Shown: positions 8,088 through 15,835, counted from the stretch's first letter. The stretch is DNA of 37,922 bases from Lysinibacillus_B sp036662795 (GCF_036662795.1 NZ_JBAFWZ010000030.1:1-37922), one strand, 5' to 3'. A program made the numbers and translations. Notes: generated by a model from the letters alone, not told the origin.

Positions 8088-9292
8088 TTTGGAAAGAAAT
8101 GTTAATTCGATATGGTGAACTATCCACAAAAGGACGCAATAAAAATGATTTTATTAACCGACTACGCGAAAATATTCGGTATTCATTTAATGATCTGATG
8201 CCATTAAAAATTCGTGCAGAGCGAGATCGTATGTTTATCGAGATAGAAAATGAAGAAAAAATGAATAGCTTACTGGAACGATTACCAGAAGTTTTCGGAA
8301 TTCAATCGTTTAGTCCTGTCGCTTCCTGTGAAAAGGATTTAGAGGAAATGAAGGCATTAGCTATCCGAATTATGGAGTTATATCAAGAGCAAGAAATAAC
8401 TTTTAAAGTGGAGGTTCGACGTACAGATAAATCGTTCCCGCTCGACTCTCATGGGATTCAGCGAGAAATCGGCGGTGCCGTATTACGTACTTATCAAAAT
8501 CTTTCAGTAAATGTAAAAAAACCAGCTGTCGAGCTGCGTGTGGAAGTACGTCAAGATGCTGTCTATATGATGGCGCAAATTATTCCAGGTGCAGGTGGAA
8601 TGCCTATTGGATCGAATGGTAAATCGCTATTAATGCTTTCAGGTGGAATTGATAGCCCAGTTGCAGGTTATTTAATGATGAAGCGCGGTGTTCGTTTAGA
8701 GGCGATTCATTTTTATAGCCCACCATATACAAGTCAAAATTCACTACAGAAAGTAAAGGATTTGGCCAATGAATTAACAAAGTTCGGTGCCAAAATTCGT
8801 TTGCATATTATTCCGTTTACCGAACTTCAAGTGTTAATTAAAGAAAGAGTTCCAGAAAATGTGACAATGACTACTACTCGTCGAATGATGCTACGAGTGG
8901 CAGATAAAGTCCGTGAAGAAATCGGTGCACTTGCTATCGTTACAGGTGAAAGCTTAGGACAAGTTGCTTCACAAACATTAGAAAGCTTAACAGCCATTAA
9001 TGATGTTACGAGTACACCTATATTACGACCGTTAATCGCTTCGGATAAGTTAGATATTATTGAAATTGCAGAGCGTATCGGAACGTATGAAACATCGATT
9101 CAGCCATATGAAGACTGCTGTACAATTTTCACACCTGCAAGTCCTAAAACAAAGCCAAGACTTGAAAAGGTTTTGCGTTATGAAAGCTTTACGGAGTTTG
9201 ATGAATATATTGAACGTGCTGTGAAAAATCGTGAAGTACACATCTTACCGGAAAAGAAAGTTTTGAAAGATGAATTTGCTGAGTTGTTATAA
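8084..9292 (+). CDS. thiI: tRNA 4-thiouridine synthase ThiI
   Basis: ThiI adenylates U8 of tRNA and replaces the oxygen with sulfur, giving the near-UV sensor 4-thiouridine. The product is 402 residues. An N-terminal ferredoxin-like region and THUMP domain (about 1-165) are followed by a PP-loop ATPase with SGGIDSP at 186-192. The C-terminal rhodanese domain of the E. coli enzyme is absent. This is the usual form in Bacillus, where the partner desulfurase delivers sulfur directly. A CC pair occurs in PYEDCCTIF near residue 345. The ATG overlaps the TGA of the desulfurase gene (ATGA), with AAAGGAGA upstream. No clear terminator follows, only a weak dyad CATCGA/TCGATG at 9320-9345. Confidence 0.95.
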   Translation: MIWKEMLIRYGELSTKGRNKNDFINRLRENIRYSFNDLMPLKIRAERDRMFIEIENEEKMNSLLERLPEVFGIQSFSPVASCEKDLEEMKALAIRIMELYQEQEITFKVEVRRTDKSFPLDSHGIQREIGGAVLRTYQNLSVNVKKPAVELRVEVRQDAVYMMAQIIPGAGGMPIGSNGKSLLMLSGGIDSPVAGYLMMKRGVRLEAIHFYSPPYTSQNSLQKVKDLANELTKFGAKIRLHIIPFTELQVLIKERVPENVTMTTTRRMMLRVADKVREEIGALAIVTGESLGQVASQTLESLTAINDVTSTPILRPLIASDKLDIIEIAERIGTYETSIQPYEDCCTIFTPASPKTKPRLEKVLRYESFTEFDEYIERAVKNREVHILPEKKVLKDEFAELL

Positions 9293-9368
9293 TTTCATTC
9301 CCGCGTAGCTACTAATTCACATCGAGTAAAATTTCTTAATCGATGAATATATTACCTATTTTTTTTTA

Positions 9369-9397
9369 GTATTAATTTTTCCTCCTGGCGCATTCTA
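9369..9397 (+). promoter_or_regulatory. Sigma-G-like promoter of the SASP gene
   Basis: CATTCTA (9391-9397) matches the forespore sigma-G -10 (CATnHTA) exactly. GTATT (9369-9373), 17 bases upstream, fits four of five positions of GHATR. Transcription would start near 9403, almost at the Shine-Dalgarno. Confidence 0.6.
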
Positions 9398-9419
9398 ATT
9401 GCACAAGGAGGTGATACAA

Positions 9420-9632
9420 ATGACTTCAAACAATCGTAGTTCCAACAAGCTTGCAGTACCTGGTGTTCAACAAGCTCTTGATCAAATGAAATACGAAATT
9501 GCACAAGAGTTCGGCGTGCAACTTGGAGGAGAAGCATCTTCACGTGCTAACGGTTCAGTAGGTGGCGAGATTACAAAACGTCTTGTTCAAATGGCTGAGC
9601 AGCAATTACGTGGCACAAACTCAAATCAATAA
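9420..9632 (+). CDS. Alpha/beta-type small acid-soluble spore protein
   Basis: This is a DNA-coating protein of the dormant spore. It saturates the chromosome, protects it from UV and heat, and is later degraded as an amino acid source. The product is 70 residues. The family core is clear: KLAVPGVQQALDQMKYEIA, then QEFGVQLGG, then the C-terminal GSVGGEITKRLVQMAEQQL. The germination protease GPR cuts within the segment around YEIA/QEFG. The ATG at 9420 is chosen because AAGGAGGTGAT lies 8 bases upstream; an in-frame TTG at 9399 lacks any such site. It sits next to thiI, as sspA does in B. subtilis. I cannot tell which Ssp paralogue it is. Confidence 0.95.
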   Translation: MTSNNRSSNKLAVPGVQQALDQMKYEIAQEFGVQLGGEASSRANGSVGGEITKRLVQMAEQQLRGTNSNQ

Positions 9633-9640
9633 AAAAACAA

Positions 9641-9675
9641 AAAGGTGTCTCGGATTTTCGAGGCACCTTTTATTA
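9641..9675 (+). terminator. Terminator of the SASP gene
   Basis: A 12-bp stem, AAAGGTGTCTCG / CGAGGCACCTTT (one T-G pair), has a 6-base loop and a T-rich tail. It begins eight bases after the stop. Confidence 0.9.
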
Positions 9676-9728
9676 TGTACATTAAACTGTTTGAGTATAA
9701 GCATGGAAAAAATATGTGTGTGAATTTT

Positions 9729-9757
9729 TTGAAAAATAAAAAATTCGGAAGTATAAT
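9729..9757 (+). promoter_or_regulatory. Sigma-A promoter of ytcI
   Basis: TTGAAA (9729-9734), 17 bases, TATAAT (9752-9757). The leader would be about 32 bases. This is one of the best vegetative promoters in the window. Confidence 0.7.
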
Positions 9758-9795
9758 TAATATTGTAAGCTAAAAGGGACAAGGGGGAAAATGAC

Positions 9796-11370
9796 ATGAA
9801 TCGGGACTATTTAATAGCACCTCAAGAGTACAACCTTGTGGATGAAATTGAAAAGCATGCAATTTCTAGAGAAAAAAAAGCATTACTAATCCATCATGAA
9901 AATGATGAAATTGAAGAAATTACATATGCAGAGTTACTTCAGAGAGCAAATCAGGTCGCCAATGTGTTCAAAAATAGTGGGCTTCAAAAAGGTGATGTAT
10001 TGCTCGTTATGGTACCGCGTTCAGTAGAAGCATATGTTACTTACATCGGTGCGTTAAAGGCAGGATTGTCGATTATTCCAAGCTCAGAACTACTTCGTGC
10101 GAAGGATATCGATTATCGAATAACGCATGCAGAAGCAAAGGGCATCGTTGCATTTGAGGATTATATAGAAGAATTTGACCATGTACAGCACTTGGAGGGA
10201 TTACAGCTCTATGTAGTTGGGGCAGCGCATGAACCATGGGTGCCATTGATGGATCTCGCAAAAAAAGAAGAAGATCAATTTATAGGGGTTCAAACAACAT
10301 CAAGTGATATTGCATTTATTGCGTACACAAGTGGTACAACAGGTAATCCGAAAGGTGCAATTCATACACATGGGTGGGCATATGCACATTTACGTACTAC
10401 TGCTAAAAGCTGGTTAGGTGTTGAAGAGGACGACCTTGTTTGGGCAACTGCAGCACCAGGATGGCAAAAATGGATTTGGAGTCCATTCTTAGCTTCCTTA
10501 GGTAGTGGTGCAACTGCATTTGTTTATACAGGGAAGTTTGAACCAACTACGTATTTAAGATTAATACAACAGCATAAAATAAATGTATTATGCTGCACAC
10601 CTACGGAATATCGATTAATGGCTAAGGCAGAAAACTTAAGCTCGTATAATTTAACAGCAATGCATAGTGCTGTTTCAGCAGGTGAGCCATTAAATCGTGA
10701 AGTTATTGATACATTTGTTCGTGAATTTAATGTTAGAGTGAGAGACGGCTATGGACAAACAGAAAACACTCTATTAGTTGGAACTCTGGTAGGGATGGAA
10801 TCACGCCCTGGTTCAATGGGAAAACCAACACCAGGAAACCATGTGGACATTATCGATGAATTTGGTGAAGTTGTAGCTCCTGGAGTAATTGGAGATATTG
10901 CTGTGCATAAATCAACTCCAGCATTATTTAGAGGTTATTTAAAGGACCCTGAGCGTACCTCTATGCAGTTCCGTGGAGACTGGTATATTACAGGGGATCA
11001 AGCACGAAAAGATGAAGATGGATATTTTTGGTTTGAAGGTCGTGGCGACGATATTATTATTTCATCAGGTTATACAATCGGACCTTTTGAAGTGGAAGAT
11101 GCTCTTGTAAAGCATCCTGCTGTTCGAGAGTGTGCGGTTGTGGCAAGCCCTGACGAAATACGTGGTAGTATTGTAAAAGCATTCGTTGTATTGCGTGATG
11201 AAAATCTTAAAAATAGTCCGACGATTATAAAGGAATTGCAAAATCATGTTAAAGAATTAACGGCACCGTATAAGTATCCACGCCAAATCGAATTTTTAGA
11301 GGATTTGCCGAAAACTATTTCAGGGAAAATCCGTCGTGTCGAATTACGAAAGAACGAGCAAAATAAGTAG
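9796..11370 (+). CDS. ytcI: AMP-forming acyl-CoA synthetase (acetyl-CoA synthetase-like)
   Basis: The enzyme activates a carboxylic acid with ATP to an acyl-AMP and then to the acyl-CoA. The 524-residue product has the ANL-family motifs in order: phosphate loop YTSGTTGNPKG (177-187), a GWQKWIW stretch in the acyl pocket region, DGYGQTEN, the hinge GDDIIISSGYTIGP, and the C-terminal catalytic lysine K511 in PKTISGKIRR. It is shorter than typical AcsA (about 570). The B. subtilis gene next to sspA, ytcI, encodes a similar paralogue. The substrate is not evident; a short or medium chain acid is likely. A GGGGG lies eight bases before the ATG at 9796, while an earlier ATG at 9791 stops after two codons. 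The gene is monocistronic, with its own promoter and terminator. Confidence 0.87.
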   Translation: MNRDYLIAPQEYNLVDEIEKHAISREKKALLIHHENDEIEEITYAELLQRANQVANVFKNSGLQKGDVLLVMVPRSVEAYVTYIGALKAGLSIIPSSELLRAKDIDYRITHAEAKGIVAFEDYIEEFDHVQHLEGLQLYVVGAAHEPWVPLMDLAKKEEDQFIGVQTTSSDIAFIAYTSGTTGNPKGAIHTHGWAYAHLRTTAKSWLGVEEDDLVWATAAPGWQKWIWSPFLASLGSGATAFVYTGKFEPTTYLRLIQQHKINVLCCTPTEYRLMAKAENLSSYNLTAMHSAVSAGEPLNREVIDTFVREFNVRVRDGYGQTENTLLVGTLVGMESRPGSMGKPTPGNHVDIIDEFGEVVAPGVIGDIAVHKSTPALFRGYLKDPERTSMQFRGDWYITGDQARKDEDGYFWFEGRGDDIIISSGYTIGPFEVEDALVKHPAVRECAVVASPDEIRGSIVKAFVVLRDENLKNSPTIIKELQNHVKELTAPYKYPRQIEFLEDLPKTISGKIRRVELRKNEQNK

Positions 11371-11380
11371 CACATTTAAA

Positions 11381-11398
11381 CTATTTCCTAGGAAATAG
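11381..11398. repeat. Perfect 18-bp palindrome before the ytcI terminator
   Basis: CTATTTCCT followed by AGGAAATAG is a perfect dyad with no loop. It lies 10 bases after the ytcI stop and directly before the terminator hairpin. Confidence 0.8.
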
Positions 11399-11399
11399 A

Positions 11400-11440
11400 A
11401 AGGCATTTTCATAGTTTATGAAAATGCCTTTTCATATTTT
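11400..11440 (+). terminator. Terminator of ytcI
   Basis: A perfect 14-bp stem (AAGGCATTTTCATA and its complement) has a 3-base loop (GTT) and is followed by a T-rich tail. Confidence 0.93.
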
Positions 11441-11463
11441 CCGACTCTTCACCATAACTGGGG

Positions 11464-11597
11464 GTTGATTTCCGTTGCACCAGAGGACAACAGATGTTTT
11501 GTGTAGATAAATTGTCACACGACATGACGGTTTTAGCCTTTGTTCCTCTCTAGACGCTAATCCCAAAGGAAAATAATTGGTTCCACTCCAATCAACG
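11464..11597. repeat. Decayed dispersed intergenic repeat, copy A
   Basis: The segment begins GTTGATTTCCGTTGCACC and ends GGTTCCACTCCAATCAACG. The ends are imperfect inverted repeats (about 12 of 18 positions, GTTGATT exact). This style of end is familiar from dispersed non-coding repeats in Bacillaceae. No frame inside looks coding. The interior is about 100 bp and has diverged. Confidence 0.55.
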
Positions 11598-11669
11598 AAC
11601 GCTATATTTAAAATGTCATAAATATTTAGCAAAAAGTTTTATTCAGAATTAATTTTTAGCACACGTAAT

Positions 11670-11871
11670 GTAGAGCGGCGAGTGTAGTTGACGGCTACGC
11701 CTTTCGCTACAGAGCACAGCTTCCAGCGGGATGAGCTTGAGCTGAAAGGCCCGCAGGAACACAGTGAAATTTTATTTTGCGACGAAAGTGGTAGTGTCAG
11801 GAGCAACGAGGAGATTGAAGCCAAGCCCGCGGAAAGCGTCCGTTTGGAGTGTAGTGTGCGGTGTATTTATA
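11670..11871. repeat. Decayed dispersed intergenic repeat, copy B
   Basis: This block is more GC-rich than its surroundings. It contains CCCGCGGAAAGCGTCCG near its right end, a hallmark of a dispersed Bacillaceae repeat. It has a strong internal hairpin with arms TTCCAGCGGG and CCCGCAGGAA (about 11710-11760). The nine bases GAGTGTAGT occur as a direct repeat at 11680-11688 and 11847-11855. Short frames through it look like chance. No gene lies anywhere in 11371-11969. Confidence 0.6.
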
Positions 11872-11919
11872 GCAACCACCTATTTCCCCCATAAATAATC
11901 AATTTATTTTTAAAAAAGG

Positions 11920-11944
11920 GAAACATTTATTGTGTTGAATCGTA
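11920..11944 (+). promoter_or_regulatory. Sigma-W (ECF) promoter of sppA-yteJ
   Basis: GAAAC (11920-11924), 16 bases, CGTA (11941-11944) reproduces the sigma-W consensus. In B. subtilis sppA-yteJ belongs to the sigma-W envelope stress regulon, so both sequence and gene context agree. Transcription would start about 20 bases before the sppA ATG. Confidence 0.85.
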
Positions 11945-11969
11945 TACACTTAGAGAAGGAGGCGATATT

Positions 11970-12989
11970 ATGAATTCAAAAAGATGGATAGCGTTAATTA
12001 CTGCGGCAGTATTAATGTTATTTTCTGTTGGCTTGAATACGATTTTTGCGATATTCAAAAATGATTTTTTCGAAAGCTTCGACAGTGCCATGAGCATGGG
12101 AACTGAAGAAATGACATTTTTCGAAACGTCGATTGAAGGCGACGATTGGGATAATCGTATTGCACTATTAAATGTGGATGGAACAATTCTAGATGTAGGC
12201 TCAAGTACATATTGGGAGGAAGTAGCGTATGATCACCAACTATTTTTATCCCAATTAGATGCAATATTAAATGACGATACAGTAAAGGCAGTAGTGCTTT
12301 CAGTTAATAGCCCTGGTGGTGGTGTGCTAGAGTCGGCTGAGATTCACGAAAAAATAGTTCAAATTAAAGAGGAGCGAGGCATTCCTATTTATGTTTCAAT
12401 GGGATCGATGGCTGCTTCTGGTGGGTATTATATTGCAGCACCAGCAGATAAGATTTTTGCGCAAAAAGAGACGATTACAGGTTCAATCGGTGTTATTATG
12501 CAAAGTTATAACTTCGAAAAGCTTGCAGAAAAAGTAGGTATTGAATTTGAAACGATAAAATCTGGTGCGCATAAGGATATGCTAGGTGGCACGCGTGCAA
12601 CTTCTGAGGAAGAGCTTGCAATGGTTCAGGAAATGATTAATGAAATGTATGAGGATTTTGTAGACATTGTAGAGACAGGACGAAACATGTCAGAGGCAGA
12701 TGTGAAGAAGGTTGCGGACGGTCGTATTTTAGGTGGTACACAAGCGTTAAAAGCTGGTTTAGTTGATGAAATTGGAAAATTAGATGATACAATCGCTGCT
12801 ATTCGCGCAGACTACGATTTAGAAGGTGCACAACTATTTGAATATTCTTCAATGAATGATAGCTGGGGTAGTTTATTAGGCATGAAAATCAGTTCATTTG
12901 TAGGCCCTTCAGCTGAGGAGCGCTATGTAATGGATCTTTTATCAGCATACAATTCTCAACGAATGATGTACCTATATGGTGGACAATAA
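11970..12989 (+). CDS. sppA: Signal peptide peptidase SppA
   Basis: SppA is a membrane-bound serine/lysine protease that digests signal peptides left in the membrane after secretion. In B. subtilis it also protects against some membrane-active peptides. The product is 339 residues. An N-terminal membrane anchor (about 6-29) precedes the ClpP-like fold. The catalytic serine is S150 in GSMAASGGYY, and the general-base lysine is K202 in SGAHKDM. Their spacing of 52 equals that of B. subtilis S147/K199. A block VNSPGGG at 112-118 lines the oxyanion region. The start has AAGGAGG seven bases upstream. The last codons approach yteJ closely, so the two are one operon behind a sigma-W promoter. Confidence 0.95.
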   Translation: MNSKRWIALITAAVLMLFSVGLNTIFAIFKNDFFESFDSAMSMGTEEMTFFETSIEGDDWDNRIALLNVDGTILDVGSSTYWEEVAYDHQLFLSQLDAILNDDTVKAVVLSVNSPGGGVLESAEIHEKIVQIKEERGIPIYVSMGSMAASGGYYIAAPADKIFAQKETITGSIGVIMQSYNFEKLAEKVGIEFETIKSGAHKDMLGGTRATSEEELAMVQEMINEMYEDFVDIVETGRNMSEADVKKVADGRILGGTQALKAGLVDEIGKLDDTIAAIRADYDLEGAQLFEYSSMNDSWGSLLGMKISSFVGPSAEERYVMDLLSAYNSQRMMYLYGGQ

Positions 12990-13005
12990 GAAAGGGGGAT
13001 TTGAT

Positions 13006-13560
13006 ATGTTTGAAAATGAAGAAATAGAAACAGTCATTCCTCCACAGCCAGTCATTCACGAAAGTGAGGTTTATAAAAATAAAGCAGCTGGTTTTTGGAT
13101 GCGTTTTTGGGCATTTACAATTGATTCTCTTATTGTAGCTGCTATTATCGGCATTCTTATTAATCCTATCTTTCTTTTAATGGATTGGAGCTTAAACGAA
13201 TCTGTCTGGTATGCACCAATTGTTATCATTTCCGGCGTTATTTATTATTCATATTTTGTTATTTTTACGAAGTTTTTCTCACAAACACTTGGAAAAATGA
13301 TACTAGGTTTACGTGTGCAGAAGGATAATGGAGAGCCACTTGATTGGAGCACGGTCATTTTCAGAGAATGTATCGGCCGATTTATTAGTAATACCTTCTT
13401 TAAAGTTCCATATTTACTTGTTATTTTTACACCACAACATAAAGGTGTTCATGACTTTGTTGCTGATACGTCGGTAATCCATGAACACGCCTACTTAAAA
13501 GAGAAAAGAATAAACGAGCCGAATATGGAAGCAACTACAATAACATCATCGACAATTTAA
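13006..13560 (+). CDS. yteJ: RDD-family membrane protein
   Basis: This is an integral membrane protein of the RDD family, partner of SppA in the sigma-W operon. B. subtilis YteJ has been linked to control of SppA and resistance to antimicrobial peptides. The product is 184 residues. The RDD core starts GFWMRFWAFTIDSLIV (first membrane helix), then about residues 60-90 (second), then LGKMILGLRV and a third hydrophobic segment near LLVIFTPQHKGVHDFVADT. I start at ATG 13006 because AAAGGGGG lies seven bases before it. An in-frame ATG at 12976 would overlap sppA and has no binding site. The tail after about 165 is hydrophilic and not conserved. A terminator follows directly. Confidence 0.88.
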   Translation: MFENEEIETVIPPQPVIHESEVYKNKAAGFWMRFWAFTIDSLIVAAIIGILINPIFLLMDWSLNESVWYAPIVIISGVIYYSYFVIFTKFFSQTLGKMILGLRVQKDNGEPLDWSTVIFRECIGRFISNTFFKVPYLLVIFTPQHKGVHDFVADTSVIHEHAYLKEKRINEPNMEATTITSSTI

Positions 13561-13571
13561 TCTGTATAGAA

Positions 13572-13612
13572 GGTAGCCCAGAATAAACTGTTTTGGGTTA
13601 CTTTTTATTTTA
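13572..13612 (+). terminator. Terminator of sppA-yteJ
   Basis: The stem GTAGCCCAGAA / TTTTGGGTTAC has a 7-base loop and a TTTTTATTTTA tail. It starts 12 bases after yteJ. Confidence 0.85.
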
Positions 13613-13660
13613 TATCTTTTCTTTAGTAGCAACAATCTTTAACGAACCAAGTTCCAATAG

Positions 13661-13690
13661 TTGCATTTTTCCAATTAGATTTAGTAAGAT
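13661..13690 (+). promoter_or_regulatory. Candidate sigma-A promoter of tpx
   Basis: TTGCAT (13661-13666), 18 bases, TAAGAT (13685-13690), 26 bases before the tpx start. The leader would be about 20 bases. Confidence 0.4.
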
Positions 13691-13716
13691 AAATTCATAA
13701 TAAGGAGGCGTTTTTC

Positions 13717-14223
13717 ATGGTACAAACAACATTTAAAAACAATCCAGTTACCCTTGTTGGTAACGAGGTCAAAGTAGGTGACCAAGCACCGGATTTCCAA
13801 GTGCTTGCAAACGACTTATCTCAAGTAACATTAAAGGATTCAGAAGGTAAAATTCGTCTTATTAGCGTTGTACCATCTATAGATACGGGTGTGTGTGATG
13901 CACAAACGCGTAAATTCAATGAGGCCGCTGCGGAGCTTGGCGACAATGTCATTATTTATACAGTTTCAATGGACTTACCATTTGCGCAAAAACGTTGGTG
14001 TGGTGCTGCAGGAATCGATCAAGTTGTAACAGTATCCGATCACCGTGATGCATCATTTGGAGAAGCGTACGGTGTACTGATACAAAGCTTACGATTATTA
14101 ACGCGCTCAGTTTTTGTTATTGATGCTGAAGGAAAAGTGGCGTATGTAGAATATGTACCGGAAGCAACAAACCATCCAAATTACGACGGTGCAATCGAAG
14201 CTGTAAAAGCATTAACAAAATAA
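13717..14223 (+). CDS. tpx: Thiol peroxidase (atypical 2-Cys peroxiredoxin)
   Basis: Tpx reduces hydrogen peroxide and alkyl hydroperoxides with electrons from thioredoxin. The product is 168 residues, cytosolic, with no signal peptide. The peroxidatic cysteine is C60 in the family motif SIDTGVCDAQTRKF, and the resolving cysteine is C95 in QKRWCGA. This matches the C61/C95 pair of E. coli Tpx. The start follows AAGGAGGCG at 8 bases. It is a single-gene unit with a candidate promoter and a strong terminator. It lies between yteJ and ytxK, close to the B. subtilis order (tpx was ytgI). Confidence 0.97.
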   Translation: MVQTTFKNNPVTLVGNEVKVGDQAPDFQVLANDLSQVTLKDSEGKIRLISVVPSIDTGVCDAQTRKFNEAAAELGDNVIIYTVSMDLPFAQKRWCGAAGIDQVVTVSDHRDASFGEAYGVLIQSLRLLTRSVFVIDAEGKVAYVEYVPEATNHPNYDGAIEAVKALTK

Positions 14224-14275
14224 TTTCTTTTATCGGAAGTTCGATTTATAGTAATGTATATACTAGAGTTTTAAA

Positions 14276-14308
14276 AGAACCCACTTCATAAAAGTGGGTT
14301 CTTTATTT
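14276..14308 (+). terminator. Terminator of tpx
   Basis: A perfect 11-bp stem, AGAACCCACTT / AAGTGGGTTCT, has a 5-base loop and a TTATTT tail. Confidence 0.92.
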
Positions 14309-14354
14309 GCCCGTAAGAAGGCAATTTATATCCATTTCGGAAAGGGAGTTTAGA

Positions 14355-15281
14355 ATGGAAAAGTTCGAGCTGATTTTTAATCATATTAATACACATGCTG
14401 AACAATTCGAGCAGCAGGAGATGACATACTTGGAGGGCGTATTAGCTGCTCTTGAAGGTACGCTTGACGGGCAGTTTGATTGGCGTGTGGATGGTGCGAC
14501 AAAGGAAGATATGCGCAAGGCAATTCAGATTGCCATTTTAAAGGGTATGCGTAAAGGTTCACAGCCGAATCACCAAATGACACCAGATACACTTGGTCTT
14601 TTAGTCGGTTATTTCGTTGAGCAATTTTTTGAGGGTGAACTAGGAAAAGGCTCGATTTCTGTTGCAGATTTAGCGTTAGGAACAGGAAATTTAATGCTAA
14701 CTGTAATGAATTTATTAGAAGGTAAAATAGAAGCAACAGGTGTTGAGGTCGATGAGTTATTAATTCGTTTAGCAGCGGCAGCAGCAGACTTGACTCAGCA
14801 ACCAATTTCACTATTCCGTCAAGATGCCCTGGAGTCATTATTATTAGATCCAGTAGATGCTATCATTTGTGATCTACCGGTAGGGTATTATCCTAATGAG
14901 GAAGTGTCGCTCGACTATGAATTATGTGCAACAGGTGGAATGAGCTATTCTCATCATTTATTTATAGAGCAGTCATTGAAACATACAAAAGAAGGCGGCT
15001 ATTTATTTTTCATAGTGCCAGCTAATCTGTTTGAAACGGAACAAGCAAAGCAACTGCATAAATTTATAAAAAATCATGCGTGGATTCAAGCTGTAATACA
15101 ATTGCCAGAAAATATGTTTTCAAGCAAAGCATATGAAAAGAGTATTGTTATTTTGCAAAAGCAAAGCGGACATTTAAAAGCGCCGAGAGAGGTACTTCTT
15201 GCCAAAGTTCCTAATTTGTCGAATAAACAAGCTTTAGCTATGTTTTTCGAAAAGGTACAAATTTGGAAAGAAAATAAATAA
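14355..15281 (+). CDS. ytxK: Class I SAM-dependent methyltransferase-like protein YtxK
   Basis: The protein resembles N6-adenine DNA methyltransferases (HsdM fold) but stands alone, without specificity or nuclease subunits. The product is 308 residues. SAM-binding motif I is ADLALGTGNL at 104-113. Motif IV, usually (D/N)PPY, reads DLPVGYY at 173-179, a clear departure. A helical N-terminal region of about 90 residues precedes the fold. B. subtilis ytxK is also next to tpx and is followed by ackA; here ackA is missing. Target and activity are unknown. ATG 14355 is chosen because AAAGGGAG lies ahead; an in-frame ATG at 14307 falls inside the tpx terminator. Confidence 0.8.
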   Translation: MEKFELIFNHINTHAEQFEQQEMTYLEGVLAALEGTLDGQFDWRVDGATKEDMRKAIQIAILKGMRKGSQPNHQMTPDTLGLLVGYFVEQFFEGELGKGSISVADLALGTGNLMLTVMNLLEGKIEATGVEVDELLIRLAAAAADLTQQPISLFRQDALESLLLDPVDAIICDLPVGYYPNEEVSLDYELCATGGMSYSHHLFIEQSLKHTKEGGYLFFIVPANLFETEQAKQLHKFIKNHAWIQAVIQLPENMFSSKAYEKSIVILQKQSGHLKAPREVLLAKVPNLSNKQALAMFFEKVQIWKENK

Positions 15282-15285
15282 CAAA

Positions 15286-15316
15286 AAGGAGAACAACTTC
15301 TATCGTTGTTCTCCTT
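15286..15316. terminator. Bidirectional terminator of ytxK and uspA
   Basis: A perfect 12-bp stem, AAGGAGAACAAC / GTTGTTCTCCTT, has a 7-base loop. The T-run is better on the minus strand (TTTTTGTTATTT), so it mainly serves the convergent uspA gene. Confidence 0.88.
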
Positions 15317-15357
15317 CTAATATTAATGAAGCGTTTTCAATATCGAAACAATTAGAA

Positions 15358-15804
15358 TCACTCTGGCGTACGAATAACAAGTACATCGCATTTAGCAGAA
15401 CGTACAATTGCTTCTGATACTGAACCAATTAAGAAACGCTCAACTGCGTTAAGTCCAGTAGCTCCACAAATGATTAAGTCTGCTTCAACAACTTTAGAAA
15501 GCTCTTTAGTAATGATGTTTTTTGGTGAACCGTATTCGATCACTAAATTAACGTTTGCAATACCTTCAGCCTCAGCTTGTTTTTTGTAGCCTTCTAATAA
15601 TTCTTCAGAATGCTGTTGAGCACGTTCAGCAATTGAACGGTCATAAGCTTCAATCGCTGCAAAAGAGCGAGTATCGATAACGTTTACTAAGTTTAAAGTA
15701 GCACCAACATTACGTTTTGCAACGTCGATTGATTTACGGAACGCGTATTCTGCCTCTTTTGAACCATCTACTGCTACCACAATACTTTTATAATGATTTG
15801 CCAT
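15358..15804 (-). CDS. Universal stress protein, UspA family
   Basis: This is a small nucleotide-binding stress protein; its specific role is not evident. The product is 148 residues from the chosen start. The fold begins YKSIVVAVDGSKEAEYAF. The ATP-binding signature G-2x-G-9x-G-S is complete in GATGLNAVERFLIGS (about residues 118-132), so it is the ATP-binding subtype. The ATG at 15804 is eight bases after AAAGGAGG; an in-frame ATG at 15810 is only two bases away and is less likely. The gene is monocistronic. Its promoter region holds an extended -10 and two identical short dyads, which suggests specific control. Codon use is strongly biased, consistent with high expression. Confidence 0.9.
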   Translation of the reverse strand: MANHYKSIVVAVDGSKEAEYAFRKSIDVAKRNVGATLNLVNVIDTRSFAAIEAYDRSIAERAQQHSEELLEGYKKQAEAEGIANVNLVIEYGSPKNIITKELSKVVEADLIICGATGLNAVERFLIGSVSEAIVRSAKCDVLVIRTPE

Positions 15805-15835
15805 TTCCATTTCCTCCTTTGTCTGTATATACCTA

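Noticed and set aside
9791..9799. ATG-ACA-TGA minimal frame overlapping the ytcI start
   Set aside because: The spacing to the Shine-Dalgarno (3 bases) is too short. It is a chance feature of the start region.
11639..11894. Short open frames through repeat copy B
   Set aside because: No binding sites, composition dictated by the repeat, and no resemblance to known proteins.
14386..14838. Minus-strand frame of 150 codons inside ytxK
   Set aside because: Antisense shadow of ytxK; leucine- and serine-rich, with no start signal.
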